A stretch of DNA of 64,000 bases from JBGTGG01 sp964398945 (lineage in GTDB: Bacteria; Bacteroidota; Bacteroidia; Cytophagales; Cyclobacteriaceae). Each line of letters starts with the position of its first letter. The first letter of the stretch is position 1. The notes under the pieces are model-generated. The model had not been told where the DNA came from. It ran no database searches and was given only the letters and a program-made list of their open reading frames with translations. Below, in pieces: positions 54,094-60,504 of this stretch. The translations under genes and the position numbers were made by a program. Where the stretch lies: assembly GCA_964398945.1 (NCBI GenBank), contig CAYNOT010000003.1:124001-188000 (forward strand). The letters run 5' to 3'.

Positions 54094-54124
54094 CAAAGGT
54101 AGAATTTAATATTAGAAAATAAAA
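54094..54124 (-). promoter_or_regulatory. Promoter of tRNA-Trp-secE-nusG
   Basis: TACCTTTG (54094-54101) on the minus strand is a full -7 match and continues GCAGTCC, as in the rplC and rpsL promoters. The -33 position, 19 bases away, is TTTT rather than TTTG. It overlaps the tuf terminator stem. Confidence 0.6.
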
Positions 54125-54153
54125 GCGTTCCTGAAAATTATCAAGAACGCTTT
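54122..54153 (-). terminator. Terminator of tuf
   Basis: AAAGCGTTC (54122-54130) and GAACGCTTT (54145-54153) form a perfect 9-bp stem. On the minus strand it is followed by TTTTATTTTC. It lies 20 bases after the tuf stop and overlaps the -33 region of the next promoter. Confidence 0.8.
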
Positions 54154-54172
54154 CTGTTTGTTTTTCAGTTGG

Positions 54173-55360
54173 TTAGTCCAGGATTTCTGTTACCTGACCT
54201 GAACCTACCGTACGGCCTCCTTCACGAATCGCGAAACGAAGTCCTTTTTCCATAGCGATTTTGTTGATCAATGTAACTTCAATTGATACGTTATCACCAG
54301 GCATAACCATTTCAACGCCAGCAGGAAGCATAACTTCACCCGTTACGTCTGTGGTACGGAAATAGAACTGAGGACGGTATTTGTTAAAGAATGGAGTATG
54401 ACGTCCACCTTCTTCTTTTGAAAGAACATAAACTTCCGCCTTAAACTTCGCGTGTGGAGTTACAGACTTAGGCTTACAGATAACCATTCCTCTACGGATT
54501 TGGTCTTTTTCAATACCACGAAGCAATAGACCAGTGTTGTCACCAGCTTCACCTCTGTCAAGGATCTTACGGAACATTTCAACCCCAGTAACAGTGGAAG
54601 TAAGTCCTTCAGCACCCATGCCTAAGATTTCAACTGGGTCACCGCTATTGATAACACCTCTTTCAATTCTTCCGGTAGCAACCGTTCCACGACCAGTGAT
54701 TGAGAAAACGTCCTCAACCGGCATCAAGAAATCTTTGTCGACCAAACGAACTGGAAGTGGAATATAATCATCAACTGCCTGCATTAGGTCTTCAACTTTC
54801 TCAACCCATTTTGGCTCACCGTTAAGTGCACCAAGGGCAGACCCTTGAATAACTGGAATATCATCACCAGGGAAGTTGTAATAAGAAAGAAGTTCCCTAA
54901 CTTCCATCTCAACAAGTTCAAGCAATTCCGGATCATCAACCAAGTCAACTTTGTTCATGAAAACAACAAGTGCAGGTACACCTACCTGACGTGCCAATAG
55001 GATGTGCTCACGTGTTTGTGGCATTGGACCATCAGTAGCAGCAACCACTAAGATTGCTCCGTCCATCTGTGCAGCACCCGTAACCATGTTCTTTACATAG
55101 TCAGCGTGGCCCGGACAGTCAACGTGCGCATAATGGCGGTTTACAGTTTGGTACTCAACGTGTGAAGTGTTGATGGTAATACCCCTTTCTTTTTCTTCAG
55201 GAGCATTATCGATTGATGTAAAATCACGTTCTGCGGCAAGTCCTTTGCCCGCCAGAACTTTTGTAATAGCTGCTGTAAGTGTTGTTTTTCCATGGTCAAC
55301 GTGGCCGATTGTACCTACGTTAACGTGTGGTTTCGAACGGTCAAATGTTTCTTTTGCCAT
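54173..55360 (-). CDS. tuf: Elongation factor Tu
   Basis: EF-Tu brings aminoacyl-tRNA to the ribosome. The 395-residue protein has the P-loop GHVDHGKT (19-26), DCPGHADY, NKVD and the domain II/III signatures (TGRGTVATGRIERGVI; VMPGDNVSIEVTLI). It follows tRNA-Tyr, Gly and Thr on the same strand, the tRNA-tufB arrangement seen in many bacteria. Confidence 0.98.
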   Translation of the reverse strand: MAKETFDRSKPHVNVGTIGHVDHGKTTLTAAITKVLAGKGLAAERDFTSIDNAPEEKERGITINTSHVEYQTVNRHYAHVDCPGHADYVKNMVTGAAQMDGAILVVAATDGPMPQTREHILLARQVGVPALVVFMNKVDLVDDPELLELVEMEVRELLSYYNFPGDDIPVIQGSALGALNGEPKWVEKVEDLMQAVDDYIPLPVRLVDKDFLMPVEDVFSITGRGTVATGRIERGVINSGDPVEILGMGAEGLTSTVTGVEMFRKILDRGEAGDNTGLLLRGIEKDQIRRGMVICKPKSVTPHAKFKAEVYVLSKEEGGRHTPFFNKYRPQFYFRTTDVTGEVMLPAGVEMVMPGDNVSIEVTLINKIAMEKGLRFAIREGGRTVGSGQVTEILD

Positions 55361-55448
55361 ATTTGAAAATCCCTGTTAAGTTATTGTTATAGTTAATTTT
55401 AAAAATTTGTTCTTTAATTAATGTTCCCACTTCACTTTCAATTCCTTT

Positions 55449-55515
55449 GAGCTGTTGATGAGAATTGAACCTGCCTACCGTCAGGCGGGCTCACGACCAA
55501 CCCCTCAGTAGTTCA
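55449..55515 (-). pseudogene. Partial tRNA-Thr copy interrupted by a palindrome
   Basis: Plus-strand bases 55449-55470 equal the 3' end of the intact tRNA-Thr at 55543-55564. A 20-base palindromic insert (55471-55490; CCTGCCT/AGGCGGG arms) splits the T arm, and TCACGACC then resumes the tRNA sequence. The anticodon arm is missing, and a D-arm-like ACCCCTCAGTAG remnant follows. It lies 94 bases from the intact copy, in the leader of tuf. Confidence 0.75.
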
Positions 55516-55543
55516 AAGTCAGTTCTTAACCAATACTCCTACG

Positions 55544-55615
<72 letters not shown>

Positions 55616-55636
55616 TTTTCAAAGTTGTTGGCTTTT

Positions 55637-55688
55637 AGTTGTTCGTTGTTAGTTCGTACCAATAACTATCAACTAACAACCAACAACT
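55637..55688. repeat. Inverted repeat in the tRNA-Gly/tRNA-Thr spacer
   Basis: AGTTGTTCGTTGTTAGTT (55637-55654) pairs with AACTAACAACCAACAACT (55671-55688), one mismatch in 18. It is low-complexity GTT/AAC sequence between two tRNAs; it may shape the precursor for tRNA processing. Confidence 0.55.
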
Positions 55689-55693
55689 GAAAG

Positions 55694-55766
55694 AGCGGGA
55701 GACGAGGCTCGAACCCGCGACCTGCAGCTTGGAAGGCTGCCGCTCTACCAACTGAGCTACTCCCGC
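55694..55766 (-). tRNA. tRNA-Gly (anticodon TCC)
   Basis: Complete cloverleaf on the minus strand: acceptor GCGGGAG/CTCCCGC, D arm GCTCAGTTGGTAGAGC, anticodon stem GCAGC/GCTGC with loop CTTCCAA (anticodon TCC), T arm GGGTTCGAGCC. It has 73 bases. A broken copy lies 211 bases upstream. Confidence 0.96.
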
Positions 55767-55917
55767 AATTATTTGGTGATTTGATGATCCTCTTAGCTTG
55801 GTGGTTTAAAAACCAACAAACTAACTCTCAACAAACCAACCGCTTCAAAATTTCAACTTCAAGAATTACCTGATTCTCCAGGTTCACCGGCCTACTACCG
55901 ATTATCTTTTTTTCCTA

Positions 55918-55977
55918 TCGAACCAGCGACCTGTCCCGATTGGATCGGGACCGCTCTACCAACTGAGCTACTCCCGC
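55918..55977 (-). pseudogene. Broken tRNA-Gly copy with anticodon arm replaced by a palindrome
   Basis: On the minus strand the 5' acceptor and D arm (GCGGGAGTAGCTCAGTTGGT) match the intact tRNA-Gly exactly. The anticodon arm is replaced by a 17-base hairpin, TCCCGAT-CCA-ATCGGGA (55934-55950), then AGGTCGC and part of the T loop follow. The 3' acceptor strand is absent. It cannot decode. Confidence 0.75.
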
Positions 55978-56063
55978 AATTATTTGGTGATTTGATGATC
56001 CTCCTGGTTTGGTGGTTTAAAAACCAACAAACTAACTCTCAACAAACCAACCGCTTCAAAATT

Positions 56064-56163
56064 NNNNNNNNNNNNNNNNNNNNNNNNNNNNNNNNNNNNN
56101 NNNNNNNNNNNNNNNNNNNNNNNNNNNNNNNNNNNNNNNNNNNNNNNNNNNNNNNNNNNNNNN
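56064..56163. other. Assembly gap of exactly 100 N
   Basis: A run of 100 N, a standard placeholder length, lies inside the tRNA-Gly tandem repeat. One or more further repeat units or tRNA genes may be missing. Any reading frame crossing it is an artefact. Confidence 0.95.
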
Positions 56164-56269
56164 TCAACTTCAAACCACCAGACTTCTTCCGGCCCGCTTA
56201 TTTGGTGATCTATTGATTTTACGATTTAAATCAACCAATAAAAAAATCAACAAATCAACAAATCACTCG

Positions 56270-56352
56270 TGGGGGGAACAGGATTCGAACCTGTGAAGAC
56301 ATAAGTCAACAGATTTACAGTCTGTCCCAGTTGGCCGCTTTGGTATCCCCCC
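56270..56352 (-). tRNA. tRNA-Tyr (anticodon GTA)
   Basis: A class II tRNA on the minus strand with acceptor GGGGGGA/TCCCCCC, anticodon stem-loop CAGACTGTAAATCTG (anticodon GTA), a long variable arm (TTGACTTATGTCTTCA region) and T arm GGTTCGAATCC. It has 83 bases. It is the first gene of the tRNA-tuf transcript. Confidence 0.95.
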
Positions 56353-56378
56353 AACTGTAAAACCCTCTTAACTGACTC

Positions 56379-56415
56379 AAAAGCCCCTCCCGATTAAATC
56401 CAGGACGGGGCTTTT
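56379..56415. terminator. Hairpin upstream of tRNA-Tyr
   Basis: AAAAGCCCC (56379-56387) pairs with GGGGCTTTT (56407-56415). T-runs are short on both strands. It falls between the candidate promoter (56429-56458) and tRNA-Tyr, so it could stop read-through from recF/dciA or act as a leader structure. Confidence 0.5.
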
Positions 56416-56428
56416 TCAAAAGAGAGTG

Positions 56429-56458
56429 CAAAATTATACGGTTTTACGCTTTTTCAAA
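56429..56458 (-). promoter_or_regulatory. Candidate promoter of tRNA-Tyr-Gly-Thr-tuf
   Basis: The minus strand shows TTTG (56455-56458), an 18-base spacer and TAATTTTG (56429-56436), a full match to the -7 consensus. Confidence 0.6.
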
Positions 56459-56606
56459 ACTCCTAAATCATTTTTTAATGGGTTAAGATTTTTTTGTTTG
56501 GTTGGCCCATGAAATCCTTATGCTTCTTGAACCTTCCCACTAGCATAAAGTAGTGCATGAGGGTTTCATTTTTTTGAGTTTGAGATCAAACAAATTTGAA
56601 GGAACG

Positions 56607-56912
56607 CTACATGACAATTATATCGGTAATAATCTTTTGGCCGAATTCTTTTTGAAAAAGACTTACCACTTCCGCCTTATGCAACGAGAAGTCGTGCCGC
56701 ATCGAAGCTGAATCAAATTCAACAAAAAGCACGGTATTTCGAATAAAAATGCGCTTTGTCCGGCTCGCTATCGGTTTGCCGACCAACTTCTCCCACGATG
56801 AAATCAGGTTCATTTCATCAAACTTCGAACTGATGCGATACGAATTCAATAAATCCCGGATGGCCTCACCAACCGATTGGAACTCTGGTTTTGAATTATC
56901 TTTTTTTCTCAT
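56607..56912 (-). CDS. DUF721 / DciA-like protein
   Basis: A 101-residue protein with the DUF721 pattern (SVGEAIRDLLNSYRISSKFD, ISSWEKLVGKPIASRTKRIF, then LFVEFDSASMRHDFSLHKAE). DUF721 includes DciA, the helicase loader found in bacteria that lack DnaC. Overlap of four bases with recF and this role both point to DNA replication or repair. The short form lacks any long tail. Confidence 0.85.
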   Translation of the reverse strand: MRKKDNSKPEFQSVGEAIRDLLNSYRISSKFDEMNLISSWEKLVGKPIASRTKRIFIRNTVLFVEFDSASMRHDFSLHKAEVVSLFQKEFGQKIITDIIVM

Positions 56913-58009
56913 CGCCCACTAATTTTTCCATTGTCCACAACAAAAACAGAAGCCGAAACATTGATCCTGTCCAATAACCCTTGGGTACGATCCGGTCGGG
57001 CATCCGTTATAAAAAACTGGCCCAACCCCTGATGGATCAATTCCAGGAGCCTTTCGATCCGAAAGTCATCAAGCTTATCAAAAATATCATCCATTAAGAG
57101 AATCGGACTAAAGCCTTTGTGGTTTGAAATTACTTCCCGCTGCGCCAACCGCAATGCAATCACGAAAGATTTTTGTTGCCCCTGTGATCCCCGCTTTTTT
57201 ATTTCAACGTCATTCAATAGAAAAACAAAATCATCGCGATGGACGCCAAAGGTAGTCCTTCCCAAGGCAAGATCCTTTCTTCTGCCCTTTAAAAGCCCTT
57301 CGCGAAAGTCGTCTTCCTGTAATCCTGAAATATAGTGGATATCCGCTATTTCTTTTTCCTCCACTAAAAAATCGTAGTATTTCCTAAAAATGGGGACAAA
57401 CTCTTTAATAAAGTGCTGCCGGCTTCTAAATAAGGTTTCCCCATTGGAAACTAGTTGGTGGTCATACGTTTCGAGGGCTGTGGCATCTAAGGCTTTTCCT
57501 TCATTGAACATCCTGATCAAGCTGTTTCGCTGTTTAAGAGTGTGGTTGTAGGCAATCAGGTTGTTCAGATAGATCGGATCAATTTGGGATAAAATGCCAT
57601 CCATAAACTTTCTGCGAACTTCCCCACCCCCCTTTATCAGTTCCGTGTCATCGGGTTCCATCAGCACCACCGGGTACTTACCAATGTGTTCGCTTAGTTT
57701 CCCATACTCTTGCCCATCCTCCCGAAATGATTTTTTGCTCCCGCGTTGCAATCCGCAGGTTAGCTCCCGCTGTATCCCGCTATTCTGAAAACATCCCTTA
57801 ATAAAGGTGGCTGTTTCACCTTCGCGAACGGTATTGATATCTGAGGCATTAAAAGCACTTTTAGTGAATGCCAGGTAATAAATGGCATCCAATAGATTGG
57901 TTTTGCCACTTCCATTCAACCCTACCAGCACATTGGCTTTTGTGGAAAAGTCCATTTTTGCCTCCTCAAAGTTCTTGAAGTTGATAATATGGAGTTTTTC
58001 GATGTACAC
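56909..58009 (-). CDS. recF: DNA replication and repair protein RecF
   Basis: RecF is an ABC-type ATPase that helps RecOR load RecA at gaps. The 366-residue protein begins MYIEKLHIINFKNFEEAKMD, with Walker A GLNGSGKT at 30-37, the signature-like SQGQQKSFVIALRLAQ (about 275-290) and Walker B PILLMDDIFDKLD (about 303-315). It is transcribed divergently from pdhA and overlaps the DUF721 gene. Confidence 0.95.
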   Translation of the reverse strand: MYIEKLHIINFKNFEEAKMDFSTKANVLVGLNGSGKTNLLDAIYYLAFTKSAFNASDINTVREGETATFIKGCFQNSGIQRELTCGLQRGSKKSFREDGQEYGKLSEHIGKYPVVLMEPDDTELIKGGGEVRRKFMDGILSQIDPIYLNNLIAYNHTLKQRNSLIRMFNEGKALDATALETYDHQLVSNGETLFRSRQHFIKEFVPIFRKYYDFLVEEKEIADIHYISGLQEDDFREGLLKGRRKDLALGRTTFGVHRDDFVFLLNDVEIKKRGSQGQQKSFVIALRLAQREVISNHKGFSPILLMDDIFDKLDDFRIERLLELIHQGLGQFFITDARPDRTQGLLDRINVSASVFVVDNGKISGR

Positions 58010-58063
58010 GATAAAAATTGAGTGCTTACTTTAATAATTTGGCAAACCACCTTTCAATTTTTA

Positions 58064-58095
58064 TTTGGCGAATGGTGATGCGTAGCGTATTTTCG
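58064..58095 (+). promoter_or_regulatory. Promoter of pdhA
   Basis: TTTG (58064-58067), a 20-base spacer and TATTTTCG (58088-58095) match the Bacteroidota consensus with one change in the -7 box. It is 24 bases upstream of the ATG at 58120. It lies inside the longer possible reading frame, which argues for the shorter protein. Confidence 0.6.
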
Positions 58096-58119
58096 CAATT
58101 CGATTTCAAAATTACGGAT

Positions 58120-59163
58120 ATGGCAGTGACAACCAAGGGGAAGAAGAAAGCTGACAAGGCTACAAAAACCAAAAAAGAAGGATTCTCAAAAGAAACCTAT
58201 ATGTTTTGGTACGAAAGCATGCAATTGATGCGCAAGTTCGAAGAAAAAGCAGGCCAACTGTATGGCCAGCAAAAAATCAAAGGTTTCTGCCATCTCTATA
58301 TAGGACAAGAAGCATGCGTTTCGGGTGCCATCACAGCGCTTACAAAAGATGATAAATGGATAACCGCCTATCGTGATCACGCCCACCCACTTGCATTGGG
58401 CACCAGTCCAAATTCAGTAATGGCTGAGCTTTTTGCAAAGGAAACCGGAGTATCAAAAGGAAAGGGTGGTTCGATGCACATGTTTGATAAGGAAAAAGGC
58501 TTTTTCGGTGGCCACGGAATCGTAGGGGGCCAAATTCCATTAGGAGCGGGTATCGCTTTCGCGGAAAAATATAACGGTACCAAAAACCTGTGTATGTGCT
58601 ATATGGGCGATGGTGCCGTACGCCAGGGGGCATTCCATGAAGCATTGAACTATGCCATGTTGTGGAAATTGCCAGTAATTTTTGTGATTGAAAACAACGG
58701 ATATGCGATGGGGACTTCGGTTGCCCGTTCATCCAACGTAACCGAATTATATACATTAGGGAGAGCATTTGACATGCCATCCTTCCCGGTTGATGGAATG
58801 AAACCGGAGGCCGTTCACGAAGCTGTTGCCGAAGCAGCCGACCGCGCCCGCAAAGGCGAAGGGCCAACATTGTTGGAGTTCAGGACCTATCGCTATAAAG
58901 GGCACTCCATGTCTGACCCTGCAAAGTATCGCAGCAAGGAAGAAGTAGAAGATTATAAAAAGAAGGATCCGATTGAGGTGGTGAGAAAAACCATCCTTGA
59001 CGGAAAAATGGCAACAGCCAAGGATTTGGAGGCCATCGATGAGAAAATAAAAGCGCAGGTAGAGGAAAGTGTGAAGTTCGCAGAAGAGTCCAATTACCCA
59101 GATCCTGCTGAAGCATTCCGCGATGTTTACGCGGAGCCTGATTATCCCTATATAATGGGTTAA
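58120..59163 (+). CDS. pdhA: Pyruvate dehydrogenase E1 component, alpha subunit
   Basis: E1-alpha forms, with E1-beta, the thiamine-diphosphate enzyme that decarboxylates pyruvate. From ATG 58120 it has 347 residues after a Lys-rich N-terminus. Motifs include YIGQEACVSGAITAL, the TPP-binding GDGAVRQGAFHEALNYA (GDG at 163-165) to ENNGYAMGTS, and the phosphorylation-loop-like TYRYKGHSMSDPAKYRS. A TTG at 58018 would add 34 unrelated residues. E1-beta is not adjacent. Confidence 0.95.
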   Translation: MAVTTKGKKKADKATKTKKEGFSKETYMFWYESMQLMRKFEEKAGQLYGQQKIKGFCHLYIGQEACVSGAITALTKDDKWITAYRDHAHPLALGTSPNSVMAELFAKETGVSKGKGGSMHMFDKEKGFFGGHGIVGGQIPLGAGIAFAEKYNGTKNLCMCYMGDGAVRQGAFHEALNYAMLWKLPVIFVIENNGYAMGTSVARSSNVTELYTLGRAFDMPSFPVDGMKPEAVHEAVAEAADRARKGEGPTLLEFRTYRYKGHSMSDPAKYRSKEEVEDYKKKDPIEVVRKTILDGKMATAKDLEAIDEKIKAQVEESVKFAEESNYPDPAEAFRDVYAEPDYPYIMG

Positions 59164-59170
59164 TTCTGGT

Positions 59171-59201
59171 TTTGTTAAATATACTGTAATTAGTAGTTTT
59201 G
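59171..59201 (+). promoter_or_regulatory. Promoter upstream of the TPR membrane protein
   Basis: TTTG (59171-59174), a 19-base spacer and TAGTTTTG (59194-59201) give a full consensus match. It immediately precedes the hairpin at 59202-59223. Confidence 0.6.
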
Positions 59202-59231
59202 CGTCCCGTTTTAATGCGGGACGATTTTTTT
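59202..59231 (+). terminator. Terminator-like hairpin after pdhA
   Basis: CGTCCCG (59202-59208) and CGGGACG (59217-59223) form a perfect 7-bp GC-rich stem followed by A and seven T. It probably ends the pdhA transcript, but it is directly downstream of a promoter, so it may also act in the leader of the next gene. Confidence 0.7.
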
Positions 59232-59237
59232 AGAATC

Positions 59238-59927
59238 ATGGCAAAGAAGAAAGAAGAAAACAAAGACATCCTCCAGAATCCGGAAGTATTGGCTGAAAGG
59301 CTTGAAGGAGCAGAACATTGGATCGAAAGACACCCTAAACTGGTTTCCGGTATTGCCATTGGCCTACTGTTGATTGTTGGTGGCTATTTTGGGTTTCAAT
59401 ACTATATTGGCAAGCAAAATGTAGAAGCCAACAACGAAATGTTCCAGGCGGTATTCTATTTCGAATCCGATAGCCTTGACCTCGCCTTAAATGGTGATGG
59501 AAACAATCTTGGATTCAAAGATATTGTCTCTGAATTTGGAATGACCAAAGCTGGGAATTTGGCAAACTTTTATGCGGGTGTATGCTTCCTGAAGAAAGGT
59601 GATTTCAAATCAGCTATTCTATATCTGAAAGACTTCAGCTCGAACGACTTGTTGGTTCAAGCACGCGCTTACAGCTTGATTGGTGATGCACACATGGAAC
59701 TGGAGGAATACAAAGAAGCTGCCAGCTACTATAGCAAAGCCTCCAATTACAAGCCGAACAAATTTTTCACACCTACTTATTTAATGAAAGAAGCATTGGC
59801 GTATGAGAAGTTGAACGATTCTGCAAAGGCGATCGCTGCTTACGATAAGATTATCAATCAATTCTTCGATTCAAGCGAATATCAAAAAGCGCGCAAGTTT
59901 AAAGCGAGGCTGGAATCGAATTCTTAA
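59238..59927 (+). CDS. Membrane-anchored TPR protein
   Basis: From ATG 59238 it has 229 residues: a charged N-terminus, one membrane helix (LVSGIAIGLLLIVGGYFGFQ, residues ~34-53), then TPR repeats (DFKSAILYLKDFSSNDLLVQ; ARAYSLIGDAHMELEEYKEAA; SAKAIAAYDKIINQF). The layout is like YfgM/TPR_21 proteins that work beside the Sec translocon or at the cell envelope, but this is only an analogy. A terminator follows it. Confidence 0.8.
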   Translation: MAKKKEENKDILQNPEVLAERLEGAEHWIERHPKLVSGIAIGLLLIVGGYFGFQYYIGKQNVEANNEMFQAVFYFESDSLDLALNGDGNNLGFKDIVSEFGMTKAGNLANFYAGVCFLKKGDFKSAILYLKDFSSNDLLVQARAYSLIGDAHMELEEYKEAASYYSKASNYKPNKFFTPTYLMKEALAYEKLNDSAKAIAAYDKIINQFFDSSEYQKARKFKARLESNS

Positions 59928-59947
59928 AAATTTTTTAACCAAATTTG

Positions 59948-59974
59948 AAGGATAGCAAATGCTATCCTTTTTTA
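59948..59974 (+). terminator. Terminator after the TPR membrane protein
   Basis: AAGGATAGC (59948-59956), a four-base loop, GCTATCCTT (59961-59969) and more T form a perfect 9-bp rho-independent terminator 20 bases after the stop. It separates this gene from ribH. Confidence 0.9.
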
Positions 59975-59991
59975 TTTACTAGCTTTCAAAT

Positions 59992-60459
59992 ATGGCAGGT
60001 CCATTAAAATCCGGAAAAACAAAAACCACTACCAACTTCTCGAAAAAGAAAGTTGTAATTGTAGTGGCTGAATGGAATGAAGAAATAACCGAAGCGTTAT
60101 TTGAAGGTGCATATTCTTCCCTGGTTGAGCATGGCTTCGCCAAAAAAAATATTATCCGCAAAAATGTACCGGGTACTTTCGAACTTACATTGGGTGCATT
60201 ATGGTCGGCAGAGGAAAAAGGTATTGATGCGGTGATTTGCTTAGGCTGTGTTATCCAGGGTGAAACACCACACTTTGATTATATCTGTTCTGCTGTTGCC
60301 CACGGGGTCACGGATGTGAACATCAAAACAAAAAAACCAATCATCTTTGGCGTGCTTACCACCCTCGATAAAAAACAAGCACTTGACAGGGCTGGTGGAA
60401 AGTATGGCAACAAAGGGGAAGAGGCCGCACTGACAGCGGTTGCAATGCTGGGTTTTTAA
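59992..60459 (+). CDS. ribH: 6,7-dimethyl-8-ribityllumazine synthase
   Basis: RibH joins the pyrimidine and the four-carbon unit in the penultimate step of riboflavin synthesis. The 155-residue protein has VVAEWNEEITEALFEGA, VPGTFELTLGALW, the signature ICLGCVIQGETPHFDYICSA and GVLTTLDKKQALDRAGGKYG, including the catalytic histidine region. The length is normal; no other riboflavin genes are near. Confidence 0.95.
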   Translation: MAGPLKSGKTKTTTNFSKKKVVIVVAEWNEEITEALFEGAYSSLVEHGFAKKNIIRKNVPGTFELTLGALWSAEEKGIDAVICLGCVIQGETPHFDYICSAVAHGVTDVNIKTKKPIIFGVLTTLDKKQALDRAGGKYGNKGEEAALTAVAMLGF

Positions 60460-60504
60460 AGGCATCCGAATCCAAAAAAGATTTATTGTAGAAATTTAAA
60501 CATC

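Larger units (their letters stand above)
55740..56173. repeat. 211-bp tandem repeat around tRNA-Gly, containing the assembly gap
   Basis: Bases 55740-55862 (end of tRNA-Gly plus a low-complexity spacer) recur at 55951-56063 with only a few changes, an offset of 211. The second copy is interrupted by the N run, and the sequence after the gap (TCAACTTCAA) continues exactly where the first copy would. The number of units is therefore uncertain. Confidence 0.8.

Noticed and set aside
55992..56216. A 74-codon frame across the N run
   Set aside because: It is mostly undetermined bases within a tRNA repeat; the flanking residues have no meaning.
56509..56569. A 15-bp imperfect stem (ATGAAATCC.../...GGGTTTCAT) followed by T on the plus strand
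   Set aside because: It would be a plus-strand terminator, but no plus-strand gene precedes it; the loop is long and it is probably chance in AT-rich sequence.
58340..58870. A 176-codon minus-strand frame opposite pdhA
   Set aside because: Antisense shadow; the pdhA frame explains the region fully.
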